Assembly: GCA_023424015.1 (NCBI GenBank)
Contig: JAFAEM010000004.1
Coordinates: 62,001 to 126,000, forward strand
Origin: Bacteroidota bacterium
GTDB taxonomy: Bacteria > Bacteroidota > Bacteroidia > Chitinophagales > Chitinophagaceae
Length of the DNA: 64,000 nt
Direction: 5' to 3'
The position numbers and the translations under genes were made by a program. How positions within the stretch are numbered: position 1 is the first letter of the stretch; every line of letters begins with the position of its first letter. The notes beneath the pieces were generated by a model. That model worked only from the letters and a program-made list of their open reading frames with translations, did no database searches and had not been told where the DNA came from. Of this stretch, positions 46,119 to 55,133 are shown in pieces.

Positions 46119-47212
46119 ACTGGTCCCGGAAAGGCAGGCAGTCCTCTTCTCCTGTATGGAGATACCGGTTACGCAGGATCGTTACCATCGCCGTTTCCTG
46201 GGCTGTGATCGACCTGTTCCTGTATTTCAAAAATGTGTATACCCGCGACGATATCGATTACCCTTACCTGGAGAACAGCTTCGAAGCTTACCTGCTCCGG
46301 TTTGTGATTGTATTGCTCGGTGGCCTGCTGATGGCCTGGCTGATGCTGCGTGAATTGCGTATCATATTTCGTAAAAAGGCATTGCTTGCCGGCTGGTTAT
46401 TGAAAGCGCTCTTGTTGTTGTTGGTAGCACTGGTACTCACGGCTATCATATTCATTTTGCATTTCCTTATCATCAAGGACATGAGCATACAAGAAACAAT
46501 TAACCAGTTTTGGAATTATTTCTTTTATACCGGCCTCATAACAGACAGCCTTTTGTATTGGCTGGTTATGCTGCTTTCGGCACAGATCATCGTGGAAATT
46601 GACCAGAAATATTCACCCGGTGTATTTTGGGAGATCCTGACAGGCAAGTACCTGCGACCAAGGAATGAGAAGCGTATCATTATGTTTCTCGATCTCAAGG
46701 ATTCCACCCCAATAGCTGAGCAACTAGGCCATGAGAAATATTTTTCCTTCATAAAGGATTTTATCTATTATGTGTCAAAAGCTGTGTTGGAAAACGGGGG
46801 CATGATCTACCAGTATGTGGGTGATGAAGTAGTAGTGACCTGGCCATACAGGAAGAAGAACGTTTTAAAATCGATAAATACCGTAATCGAGTCGAGGAAG
46901 GAAATTCAACGCCATTCTGATTATTTCAGACGTGAATATGCTATAGCTCCAGAGTTCAGGGTGGGGCTGCACGCAGGCGATGTAACAATAGGGGAAGTGG
47001 GGGTGATCAAAAAAGATATCGCCATCAGCGGTGAGGCCATGAATATCGCCGCCCGGATCCGCAGTGCATGTAATGAATTGAATCAAAAATTCGTTGTATC
47101 AAAGGAATACTTCGATACCGGTATATTAAAATCCTGGCAGGGTGAGGATTTAGGGGAGGTTTTTTTAAAAGGTGTGGACGAATCTGTACAACTATACGCT
47201 TTAAAGATATAG
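46115..47212 (+). CDS. Membrane-bound class III nucleotidyl cyclase
   Basis: A 365-residue protein. Four transmembrane helices (about 21-38, 60-80, 93-120 and 135-160) lead to a class III cyclase domain (about 185-350): IMFLDLKDSTPIAEQ with metal-binding Asp193, QYVGDEVVVTW with Asp237, GLHAGDVTIGEVG, and ISGEAMNIAARI. The position that is Lys in typical adenylate cyclases (four residues before Asp237) is Gln233, and the paired specificity position is also not the usual Asp. The product nucleotide is thus not predictable. The gene is translationally coupled to ppk and lies in the same cluster as the HD-PycTM gene. Confidence 0.85.
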   Translation: MNWSRKGRQSSSPVWRYRLRRIVTIAVSWAVIDLFLYFKNVYTRDDIDYPYLENSFEAYLLRFVIVLLGGLLMAWLMLRELRIIFRKKALLAGWLLKALLLLLVALVLTAIIFILHFLIIKDMSIQETINQFWNYFFYTGLITDSLLYWLVMLLSAQIIVEIDQKYSPGVFWEILTGKYLRPRNEKRIIMFLDLKDSTPIAEQLGHEKYFSFIKDFIYYVSKAVLENGGMIYQYVGDEVVVTWPYRKKNVLKSINTVIESRKEIQRHSDYFRREYAIAPEFRVGLHAGDVTIGEVGVIKKDIAISGEAMNIAARIRSACNELNQKFVVSKEYFDTGILKSWQGEDLGEVFLKGVDESVQLYALKI

Positions 47213-47342
47213 GTATCAAAATTGTATGAAAAGTATAGTTCCTGTTGGTATATATAATGAAACCGTTGGGAACGTTAAATATTTAGAATTGATCCCCAAA
47301 TGGCGGGTCGAACCAGGAAATAAAACATTCATCATCCGTCAA

Positions 47343-49916
47343 ATGAAGCAGCAGTGTACCGGTCTGATATTTATCGTTTTTGCAATGGCCCTGTTGCCGT
47401 ATACGCCGCTGCATGGGCAAACGACGATTGTCAACGACTCACCGCATGTTGCCAATACATCTGTAGTCATACCAGGTCGGGAGTTTAAACGCTCGGGGTA
47501 TCATAATTTTTTCTGGGGCAGGCATTACCGTAAGGAGTGGAACACAGCTATTCGGGTGGAACATCTCTATCTCGATAGTATTGCAGGTGGTCTGGTGCCT
47601 ATTTTGGCCGGGGGTGGAAGACAGACCCGTACATTGCGATTGAGAGGGGCTGATGGCAGGGAGTACGTACTTCGATCGGTAAATAAGGATTTCACCCGAT
47701 CCGTACCAGAGACTGAAGGAACTTTTATTGCCCGCATCGTGAAGGACCAGAGTTCTATGTTGCATCCTTATTCGTCCATTATGGTGACACCCCTGGCGGA
47801 AGCGGCCGGAATTTTCCACACGGTTCCCAGGATTGTCTTTGTACCGGCTCAGCCCGCACTTGATTCACTTAATCGCAATTGGGGGAACCAATTATACATT
47901 TTTGAACAACGACCAGACGAAGATCAGTCGGACGCAGAAAATTTTGGTTATTCAAAAAATGTGATCGGGTCCGAAAAACTTGCGGAAAAGATTTATGGCG
48001 AGAATGACAATGATGTTGACCAGCTGACTTTTGTACGGGCCCGCCTGTTTGACATGTTTATCGGCGACTGGGGCCGCTATATTGACAACTGGAGGTGGGC
48101 GGAATTTGATATGGGTAGCCATACCATTTACAAACCTGTACCCCGGGATCGCGACCATGCTTTTTCAAAGATTGACGGCTTTTATCCGAGGTTTGCAGCC
48201 TCCATACCCGGATGGAAACATTTGCAGGGGTTTGGTCACACCCTGAGAAGTATCGGTGGATGGAATGTGTCAGGCAGGTCACTCGACCAGAAATTTCTCA
48301 ACGAACTCAGCCTGGAGCAATGGTTGCAACAAGCAAGGGAACTACAACGTGTGCTGACCGATTCACTGATTGAAAATAGTGTTCGGCTAATGCCGCCGCA
48401 GATGTTTACCATCTCAGGACCAGAGATCATTGCAAAATTGAAGTCAAGACGGGGCGATTTACAGAAATATGCCCGGGATTATTACAAATACCTGGCGAAA
48501 TCGGTGTCCGTATTAGGTTCTGAGAAAACTGAGAAGATAGAAGTCAATGTCTTACCAGAGCGAAAAGTAAGAGTAGATGTTTTCAAGATCAATAAGTCGG
48601 GTAATATCATCGACACGCCTTATTATTCGCGTGTTTATGATGGTGCGGAAACTAAGGAGATTTTTATTTATGGCCTGGGCCAGCGTGATATTATTTCATT
48701 GAAAGGCGAGAAAAAGAACAGTATCGGTATCCGTATTATCGACCCGGAGGATGAAGACTCCATTTACATGATTGGAGACCGAAGACAGATCAAGAAAATC
48801 CGTTTTTTTACCGGTGAAAAATTTGAATATGATACTATCCGCGATGAACGAGTGGATTTTTCTGTACTGCCGGTGATCACACCCTCGGCCTATAAGGCTT
48901 TCGATTTTGACCCGATGGATCTTTTCCCGAAGACAGGTATAAAGATCAGCGCCGGCGTTGTATATACGCACCAGCCCTGGCGTAAATCCGATTACATGAT
49001 CACACATTCGTTTCACGTATTGCATGGATTTTTACGTAAGTCGCTAAACGCCGGGTATGTGGGCCGGTTTCGACGTGGCCTGGGTGCATGGGATTTTCTA
49101 ATAAAGGGCAGGGTGGATGACCCGGCCGTAGAAAATTATTTTGGAACTGGCAATCGCACCGAATTCGTGCATAAGAAAGAGCCCAATTATTACAGGACAT
49201 TCAGCCAGCGGATTTATGGCGGAGTGGGCATTGAAAGAAATTTTGAAAAATTACATCATGCTGAAGTGTCGCTGATTTACCAGGCGGTTAAATATCGGAG
49301 AAAGGGTGGACATTACCTTGGCAATGGGATAAACATTGACCCTTCCGTATTCAACCGGAAGCAGTTTGCGGGACTCGAAGTTGGCTATCGTTACGATCAT
49401 ACCAACGGTTCAATATGTCCTTCCAGGGGATTTACCTTCCAATTTGGAGGTGGTTTTTTGAAGAATTTGGCTGATACCGGATCAGCCTTTGCGAAGATGA
49501 ATGCCATCGCAGGTTTCTACCTGCCTCTTAGCCGGTCGTTCATATTTGCTGTGAGAGCAGGTGGAGCCACTTTATTTGGCAATCCCGATTTCTATCACCT
49601 GAATCGCCTCGGTGGTAATGTGGAGTTAAGAGGATATGAAAGGGAGCGGTTTTATGGAAAAAGTATTTTTTATACCAACACAGAGTTGAGGTGGATAACC
49701 AATACAAAGAATTATTTTTTCAATGGCAGGATCGGGCTGATAGGATTTTATGATATTGGCCGGGTATGGATGCCGGAGGAGAAATCTTCACGCTGGCATG
49801 ATGGTTATGGGATGGGTCTTGCCATTCTTCCCTTCAACAAGATCACCCTTATGGCCATGTATGGCTTATCAGATGAGGGCGATAACCTATTTTTCCGGGC
49901 GGAACTATTTTTCTGA
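47343..49916 (+). CDS. BamA-like barrel protein, paralogue of the metallophosphoesterase fusion without the enzyme
   Basis: An 857-residue protein from 47343 (MKQQCTGLIFIVFA) with a signal peptide ending near LHGQ; the frame is open upstream, but the added residues do not look like a leader. It matches the middle and C-terminal parts of the 1,213-residue protein at the other end of the cluster: HNFFWGRHYRKEWNT, GGGRQTRTLRLRG, DMFIGDWGRYIDNWRW, PVPRDRDHAFSKIDG and a barrel with GNVELRGYERERFYG and GLIGFYDIGRVW. It lacks the phosphoesterase domain. The kinase-like motifs are kept. It is likely an outer-membrane partner of the same system. Confidence 0.65.
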   Translation: MKQQCTGLIFIVFAMALLPYTPLHGQTTIVNDSPHVANTSVVIPGREFKRSGYHNFFWGRHYRKEWNTAIRVEHLYLDSIAGGLVPILAGGGRQTRTLRLRGADGREYVLRSVNKDFTRSVPETEGTFIARIVKDQSSMLHPYSSIMVTPLAEAAGIFHTVPRIVFVPAQPALDSLNRNWGNQLYIFEQRPDEDQSDAENFGYSKNVIGSEKLAEKIYGENDNDVDQLTFVRARLFDMFIGDWGRYIDNWRWAEFDMGSHTIYKPVPRDRDHAFSKIDGFYPRFAASIPGWKHLQGFGHTLRSIGGWNVSGRSLDQKFLNELSLEQWLQQARELQRVLTDSLIENSVRLMPPQMFTISGPEIIAKLKSRRGDLQKYARDYYKYLAKSVSVLGSEKTEKIEVNVLPERKVRVDVFKINKSGNIIDTPYYSRVYDGAETKEIFIYGLGQRDIISLKGEKKNSIGIRIIDPEDEDSIYMIGDRRQIKKIRFFTGEKFEYDTIRDERVDFSVLPVITPSAYKAFDFDPMDLFPKTGIKISAGVVYTHQPWRKSDYMITHSFHVLHGFLRKSLNAGYVGRFRRGLGAWDFLIKGRVDDPAVENYFGTGNRTEFVHKKEPNYYRTFSQRIYGGVGIERNFEKLHHAEVSLIYQAVKYRRKGGHYLGNGINIDPSVFNRKQFAGLEVGYRYDHTNGSICPSRGFTFQFGGGFLKNLADTGSAFAKMNAIAGFYLPLSRSFIFAVRAGGATLFGNPDFYHLNRLGGNVELRGYERERFYGKSIFYTNTELRWITNTKNYFFNGRIGLIGFYDIGRVWMPEEKSSRWHDGYGMGLAILPFNKITLMAMYGLSDEGDNLFFRAELFF

Positions 49917-50065
49917 TCCCGTGCGTCAACTGGCAAAACCGCCAGGTAGTGTCTGCAATATAGACTGCTTAGTGTTATACTGATTTCACGGTAGAATTCA
50001 TTTCCAGTTGGTAACGGCTTGGTAAAATCCTTATCTTCAAAACGCAGATTCTATAAAATCGCTTT

Positions 50066-51295
50066 ATGCCGGATACCAAGAAATTTTTGCTGCCCATCAT
50101 ACTGGTCACTTCGCTATTTTTTCTTTGGGGATTTGCCTATGGACTGCTGGATGTGCTGAACAAACATTTCCAGGAAACACTGAATATTACGAAAGGACGT
50201 TCTATGTTGTTACAGGCTGCCTATTTCGGTGCATATTTTCTAATTGCGTTACCAGCCGGCCTGTTTATGCAAAGACGCGGCTACAAGAAAGGGATCATTT
50301 TTGGCCTCCTGCTTTATGCGACAGGAGCGTTATTATTTTACCCATCGGCACAGAACGCGAGTTTTAGCTTTTTCCTGCTGGCGCTATTTATACTGGCAAG
50401 CGGGCTTACCTTCCTTGAAACGGCCGCCAATCCTTATGTCACGGTTTTGGGAAAGCCCGAAACATCTGAGTTCCGGCTCAACCTTTCGCAAAGCTTCAAT
50501 GGGGTAGGTGCATTTTTGGGACCGCTGGTAGGAGGGTTATTATTTTTTGGTGATGAATCTTCAACCGGCACAGCCGGACTTGAATCCGTACAATGGGTTT
50601 ATATCGCCATCGCGGTCGTGGTGTTGGTAGTGGCTGCTTTTTTTCTACGCACACCGATGCCTGAAATAGTGGAAGAAGATGCAAATTTTCGTAGCGACCA
50701 AAACGGAAAGGGACTTCTTCAACAGAGTCATTTTATTTGGGCTGTGGTGACTCAGTTTTTTTATGTGGCCGCCCAGGTCGGCATTGCTGCATTGTTTATC
50801 AATTATTGTACGGAAAAAGGATTGGATATCTCCAATGAGAAAGCATCCTATCTCCTATCAGGTAGTCTTTTGCTGTTTACAATCGGCAGATTTGCCGGTA
50901 CGGCGCTCATGAAATGGGTAGCGCCGCACAAATTGCTGGCGATATACGCCTTCATCAACATCCTGCTTTCTGCCGGTGTGATCTGGCTACAGGGAATGAT
51001 CTCGATTTATATCCTGATGGCGATTTTCTTTTTTGAATCGATCATGTTTCCCACCATTTTTGCATTGGGAGTGAAAAACCTGGGAAGCGCTACAAAAAAA
51101 GGTTCTTCCTTTATCATTATGTCGATAGTGGGCGGAGCGTTGGTACCACTGGCCATGGGCGCACTGGCGGAGCGTTACTCCACCCCATTTTCATATATTA
51201 TACCACTGGTTTGCTTTCTGATCGTTTTTGCTTTCGCGGTGTATGGATATAAGGTCAGGCAAGCCAACGATAAACAGGTAAATGCAATGTCATGA
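50066..51295 (+). CDS. fucP: L-fucose permease (FucP-type MFS sugar symporter)
   Basis: A 409-residue transporter with 12 hydrophobic helices. FLWGFAYGLLDVLNKHFQE in helix 1 and LTFLETAANPYVTVLG, with QSFNGVGAFLGPLVGG, are the FucP-family signatures; the Asp and Glu in these helices carry the proton and bind sugar in FucP. The family also includes transporters for other sugars. Here six downstream genes fit L-fucose breakdown, which supports L-fucose. The gene overlaps the next by 4 bp (ATGA) and is the first of the operon. Confidence 0.88.
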   Translation: MPDTKKFLLPIILVTSLFFLWGFAYGLLDVLNKHFQETLNITKGRSMLLQAAYFGAYFLIALPAGLFMQRRGYKKGIIFGLLLYATGALLFYPSAQNASFSFFLLALFILASGLTFLETAANPYVTVLGKPETSEFRLNLSQSFNGVGAFLGPLVGGLLFFGDESSTGTAGLESVQWVYIAIAVVVLVVAAFFLRTPMPEIVEEDANFRSDQNGKGLLQQSHFIWAVVTQFFYVAAQVGIAALFINYCTEKGLDISNEKASYLLSGSLLLFTIGRFAGTALMKWVAPHKLLAIYAFINILLSAGVIWLQGMISIYILMAIFFFESIMFPTIFALGVKNLGSATKKGSSFIIMSIVGGALVPLAMGALAERYSTPFSYIIPLVCFLIVFAFAVYGYKVRQANDKQVNAMS

Positions 51296-51624
51296 AACGT
51301 TATTGTCTGGCGCTTGATCTCGTCGATGACGAAGAACTGATCCGGGAGTATGAGGCTTATCACAGGCAGGTATGGCCCGAGGTAAAAGAAAGTATTGTGG
51401 CGTCGGGGATCGAGGATATGGAAATTTATCGATTTGCCAACCGGCTCTTTATGATCATGGATGTATCGGACAAGTTTAGCTTTTCCCAAAAAAAGGAGGC
51501 TGATGCAATAAACCCGAAGGTACAGGAATGGGAAAAGCAGATGTGGAAATACCAACAGGCCATTCCGGGGGCAAAGCAGGGTGACAAATGGGTATTGATG
51601 GATAAAATATTTTCATTGAAATAA
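51292..51624 (+). CDS. Rhamnose mutarotase-family protein (likely L-fucose mutarotase)
   Basis: A 110-residue protein of the L-rhamnose mutarotase family: RYCLALDLVDDEELIREYEAYH, then WPEVKESIVASGIEDMEIY, RLFMIMD and the C-terminal WEKQMWKYQQAIPGAKQGDKWVLMDKIF. The catalytic His/Trp pattern is present (EAYHRQVWPEV). The family converts anomers of 6-deoxy sugars. In an L-fucose cluster it most likely acts on L-fucose, giving the beta form for the dehydrogenase. It overlaps fucP by 4 bp. Confidence 0.8.
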   Translation: MKRYCLALDLVDDEELIREYEAYHRQVWPEVKESIVASGIEDMEIYRFANRLFMIMDVSDKFSFSQKKEADAINPKVQEWEKQMWKYQQAIPGAKQGDKWVLMDKIFSLK

Positions 51625-51625
51625 T

Positions 51626-52399
51626 ATGTTTGCGTTAACGGGGAAAATAGCAATAGTTACAGGAGCTGGCAGCGGAATCGGGCGGGCGATCGCTACGCGT
51701 TTTGCGCAACAGGGTGCTCATGTTCATATTCTCGATTTTGATGAGACTGCTGCCAGGAACGTGGTAGAAGAGATCACCCGGGGATCAGGGCAGGCTTCTT
51801 TTTTCACCTGCGATGTTAGTGATCAAAAACAGGTAATAAAGATTGTAAATGAAATTTTTGAAAAACAAAAAGCCATCGATATTCTCGTCAATAACGCAGG
51901 AATAGCGCATGTAGGAAATGCAGAGACCACAAATGAAGCTGAGTTTACCCGGCTCTTCAATGTGAATGTAAAAGGTGTCTATAATCTGCTGCATGCCGTC
52001 TTGCCTTATATGAAAGAAAAAGGTGGAGCGATACTCAACATGGCCTCGGTGGCTTCGGCTGTTGGTATACCCGACCGTTTTGCATATACCATGACCAAAG
52101 GTGCTGTGGTAGGTATGACGCTTTCTACGGCAAAGGACTATATCCGGTTTAAAATCCGTTGTAATTGTATTTCACCAGCGCGGGTGCATACACCATTTGT
52201 AGATGGTTTTATCAGTAAGAACTACCCCGGGCGTGAAAAGGAAATGTTTGATAAATTATCCGCCACCCAGCCAATAGGACGAATGGCAAAACCAGAGGAA
52301 ATTGCATACCTGGCCTTGTACCTGTGCAGTGATGAAGCGGCATTTGTTACAGGTTGTGATTATCCCATCGATGGAGGATTTGTTAAATTGAATAACTAA
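51626..52399 (+). CDS. SDR dehydrogenase, likely 2-keto-3-deoxy-L-fuconate dehydrogenase
   Basis: A 257-residue short-chain dehydrogenase. The cofactor loop is TGAGSGIG (12-19), the acidic turn LDFDE near 36-40 suggests NAD, NNAG is at 89-92, and the catalytic Ser, Tyr154 and Lys158 (YTMTK) are all present. The sequence ends in GCDYPIDGGFVKLNN. In the non-phosphorylating L-fucose pathway one SDR oxidises 2-keto-3-deoxy-L-fuconate to the 2,4-diketo acid, just before the FAH-family hydrolase, which is the next gene. That order supports this role over L-fucose oxidation, but the sequence alone does not decide. Confidence 0.75.
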   Translation: MFALTGKIAIVTGAGSGIGRAIATRFAQQGAHVHILDFDETAARNVVEEITRGSGQASFFTCDVSDQKQVIKIVNEIFEKQKAIDILVNNAGIAHVGNAETTNEAEFTRLFNVNVKGVYNLLHAVLPYMKEKGGAILNMASVASAVGIPDRFAYTMTKGAVVGMTLSTAKDYIRFKIRCNCISPARVHTPFVDGFISKNYPGREKEMFDKLSATQPIGRMAKPEEIAYLALYLCSDEAAFVTGCDYPIDGGFVKLNN

Positions 52400-52464
52400 A
52401 TGATCAGCGGGTTGTTGAAATAATGACGGAAAGTCAACTCACACCCCCGCAAAATATTATACGT

Positions 52465-53328
52465 ATGAAATTAATTCGGTATGGCGAGCCGGGCAGGGAA
52501 AGACCCGGCGTTTGTATCAATGAAGAGTGTTTTGATGTTTCCGGGTTTATCCAGGATTATGACGAGAATTTTTTTAACTATGGAGGTATCCAGCACCTTG
52601 CATGGATGTTGGAACAAAACAGGACGATCCTGCGCAAGGTGCCCGATGGTTCAAGAATTGGCGCGCCTATGGCCAGGCCTTCCAAGATCGTATGTATTGG
52701 TTTGAACTACGCCGATCATGCTAAAGAAACAGGAGCAGCCCTCCCTCCGGAGCCTGTGATATTTATGAAGTCAACGACTGCCATAACAGGCCCATTCGAT
52801 AACATCATTATTCCAAGGGATTCCGTAAAAACCGACTGGGAGGTTGAGCTGGCCGTGGTTATTAGTAAGAAGGCCAGCTATGTGAACGAGCAGGATGCCA
52901 TGGATTTCGTGGCCGGTTATTGCCTGCACAACGATATCAGCGAGCGTGAATTCCAGCTTGAAAGGAACGGCACCTGGGATAAGGGCAAGGGCTGCGATAC
53001 CTTTGCGCCGCTGGGTCCCTGGCTTGCAACAAAAGATGAGATCCCCGATACAGATAATCTTAGGCTTTGGCTAAAAGTGAATGATAAGATGATGCAGGAC
53101 GGTACTACAGCAAATTTGATCTTTAAAATACCCTTCCTGGTTTCGTATGTGAGCAGGTTCATGACCCTGTTGCCAGGCGATGTGATCTCGACCGGCACGC
53201 CTGCCGGAGTGGGGCTGGGATTCAACCCGCCGGTTTATCTTAAACCCGGCGATGTGGTGGAACTGGGGATCGACGGTCTGGGTGTATCCAGGCAAAACTG
53301 CGTGGCCTATACACCCACGAACGTCTAA
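52465..53328 (+). CDS. FAH-family hydrolase, likely 2,4-diketo-3-deoxy-L-fuconate hydrolase
   Basis: A 287-residue protein from the ATG at 52465 (MKLIRYGEPGRERPG); the upstream start at 52423 adds a poor leader. It has the fumarylacetoacetate hydrolase fold: GLNYADHAKETG, the metal-binding Glu/Asp in DWEVELAVVIS, HNDISERE, KGCDTFAPLGPW and GDVISTGTPAGVGLG. In the L-fucose pathway, FAH-type enzymes split 2,4-diketo-3-deoxy-L-fuconate into pyruvate and L-lactate. The position directly after an SDR gene fits that step. Confidence 0.8.
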   Translation: MKLIRYGEPGRERPGVCINEECFDVSGFIQDYDENFFNYGGIQHLAWMLEQNRTILRKVPDGSRIGAPMARPSKIVCIGLNYADHAKETGAALPPEPVIFMKSTTAITGPFDNIIIPRDSVKTDWEVELAVVISKKASYVNEQDAMDFVAGYCLHNDISEREFQLERNGTWDKGKGCDTFAPLGPWLATKDEIPDTDNLRLWLKVNDKMMQDGTTANLIFKIPFLVSYVSRFMTLLPGDVISTGTPAGVGLGFNPPVYLKPGDVVELGIDGLGVSRQNCVAYTPTNV

Positions 53329-53356
53329 TTCGTTTTGCAGGCATTAATTATTTACT

Positions 53357-54259
53357 ATGTCCAACCGCTTACTATATAATCCCGCTATGGAAGAACAGGA
53401 TGGCGATCACCCTGACACACCGGAGGCATTTGAAGGCATAATCGACTCCCATGTACATTTTTGGAAGTATGACAGGAAACGGGATGGCTGGATTACCAAT
53501 AAGATGAAACTGTTGCAGGAGGACTATCTCCCGCCCACGTTGGCAGGTACGTTAAAAAGAAATGGGGTGGAAGGTTGTATCGCCATCCAGGTAGATCAGT
53601 CTGAACTGGAAACGCATTTCCTGGTGGAGCTGGCAAAAACATTTCCGATCATTAAAGGCGTAGTGGGTTGGGTTGACTTTCGAAATGAAAAAATTGCTGA
53701 AAGGTTGCAAAATTTTTCGCAGTACCCGATTATCAAAGGCTGGCGGCATATTGTACAATCGGAGCCGGATGATTTTTTGCTGGATCCCGTTTTTCAGAAG
53801 GGAGTCAGTTTATTGTCAAATTTTGGATATACCTATGATATACTTATCTATCCCCCGCAACTAAGGTCAGCCCTGGAGTTTGTAGACAGGTTTCCTGAGC
53901 AGAAGCTGGTGATCGATCACTGTGCCAAGCCGAATATCGCTGATAAGGAATTCGATCAATGGGCATCACTGATAAAGCAAATAGCTCAGCATTCTAATGT
54001 TTATTGCAAACTTTCGGGGCTATTCACAGAGGCCAGGTGGAAACATTGGAGCCCCGGTGAATTTTATCCTTATCTCGATACCGTTTTTGAATCTTTTGGT
54101 ACAGACAGGCTTTTGTTCGGCAGCGACTGGCCGGTCATGCTATTATCGGGTATGTATGTGCAATGGAAAAGCTTGTTGGAAAAATACATGGAAGATTTTG
54201 ATATAAAAGAGAAGAAGAAAGTATTTGGACAAAACGCCACCCAATTTTATAATTTATAA
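53357..54259 (+). CDS. Amidohydrolase-family lactonase, likely L-fuconolactonase
   Basis: A 300-residue TIM-barrel protein: IIDSHVHFWKYD with His32 and His34, VVGWVDFRNE, WRHIVQSE, VIDHCAKPNI with another metal or substrate His, and DRLLFGSDWPV near the end with the catalytic Asp. This is the COG3618 group of sugar lactonases, which open L-fucono-1,5-lactone (or similar) to the acid. It ends 2 bp before the second SDR gene. The N-terminal 25 residues are acidic and unlike the rest; a later start is possible. Confidence 0.8.
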   Translation: MSNRLLYNPAMEEQDGDHPDTPEAFEGIIDSHVHFWKYDRKRDGWITNKMKLLQEDYLPPTLAGTLKRNGVEGCIAIQVDQSELETHFLVELAKTFPIIKGVVGWVDFRNEKIAERLQNFSQYPIIKGWRHIVQSEPDDFLLDPVFQKGVSLLSNFGYTYDILIYPPQLRSALEFVDRFPEQKLVIDHCAKPNIADKEFDQWASLIKQIAQHSNVYCKLSGLFTEARWKHWSPGEFYPYLDTVFESFGTDRLLFGSDWPVMLLSGMYVQWKSLLEKYMEDFDIKEKKKVFGQNATQFYNL

Positions 54260-54261
54260 CC

Positions 54262-55041
54262 ATGGACCTGAAGTTAAAAGATAAGATCATGCTCGTGACC
54301 GGCGGGGCGAAAGGTATCGGGTTGGGTATTGCCAAAACCCTGGCGGCTGAGGGTTCGCAGGTGGTCATCATCGGAAGGAATGAAGCCGATAATATAGCTG
54401 CGGTTTCCGAAATCGAAAAGACCGGGGGGAAAGCAACTCAATTTGTTGCGGAGTTGTCGATACCTCAACAGTGCGACCAGGCAGTGGAGCAAGCCGTGAA
54501 GCAATTTGGCCGTATCGATGGGCTGGTCAATAATGCGGGCGTGAATGATGGCGTTAGCCTGGAGCATGGTGACTATACCAGTTTTATAAAGAGCCTGCAC
54601 AGCAACCTGGTCCATTATTATATGATGGCCCATTTTGCATTGCCCGAATTAAAAAAATCGAAAGGCGCGATAGTAAATATTTCTTCTAAGACGGCTGAAA
54701 CAGGCCAGGGTGGTACCTCCGCTTACGCGGCATCAAATGGCGGTCGTAATGCGCTTACAAGGGAATGGGCGGTGGAGCTAATTAAATATGGTATACGGGT
54801 AAATGCGGTTGTGGTGGCAGAATGCTTTACCCCGCTTTATGAAAAGTGGATACGCACATTGCCCAACCCGCAGGAAAAGCTGGAGGAGATCACATCCAGG
54901 ATTCCCCTGGGACAAAGAATGACAACGACCGGGGAGATCGCTAATATGGTAGCATTTCTATTGAGTGAACAATCCAGTCATACCACCGGGCAGATCATAC
55001 ATGTGGATGGCGGGTATGTTCATCTGGATAGAGCACTTTAG
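54262..55041 (+). CDS. SDR dehydrogenase, likely L-fucose dehydrogenase, with Asn for the catalytic Lys
   Basis: A 259-residue short-chain dehydrogenase. The cofactor loop is TGGAKGIG (13-20) and NNAG follows in the usual place. The catalytic Ser is in VNISSKTAE and Tyr155 begins YAASN. The Lys expected four residues later is Asn159 (codon AAT), within YAASNGGRNALTREWAVEL, which otherwise matches L-fucose-dehydrogenase-type SDRs. This may lower activity or be a subfamily feature. Between the lactonase and the dehydratase, it is the best candidate for the first step, L-fucose to its lactone. Confidence 0.75.
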   Translation: MDLKLKDKIMLVTGGAKGIGLGIAKTLAAEGSQVVIIGRNEADNIAAVSEIEKTGGKATQFVAELSIPQQCDQAVEQAVKQFGRIDGLVNNAGVNDGVSLEHGDYTSFIKSLHSNLVHYYMMAHFALPELKKSKGAIVNISSKTAETGQGGTSAYAASNGGRNALTREWAVELIKYGIRVNAVVVAECFTPLYEKWIRTLPNPQEKLEEITSRIPLGQRMTTTGEIANMVAFLLSEQSSHTTGQIIHVDGGYVHLDRAL

Positions 55042-55133
55042 GTTAGGTCAAAGCGGGTAATTTGAGATAATGATCATATTGAAATAATGCTGTCTTTGAA
55101 AACTAACGCGTCAAAGTGGAAAAAAGGAATTAT

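Noticed and set aside
42629..47212. A canonical Pycsar defence system
   Set aside because: The cyclase and the PycTM-like gene are separated by ppk, and the effector-like domain is fused to an HD domain, unlike the two-gene defence system. I report it as a possible signalling cluster instead.
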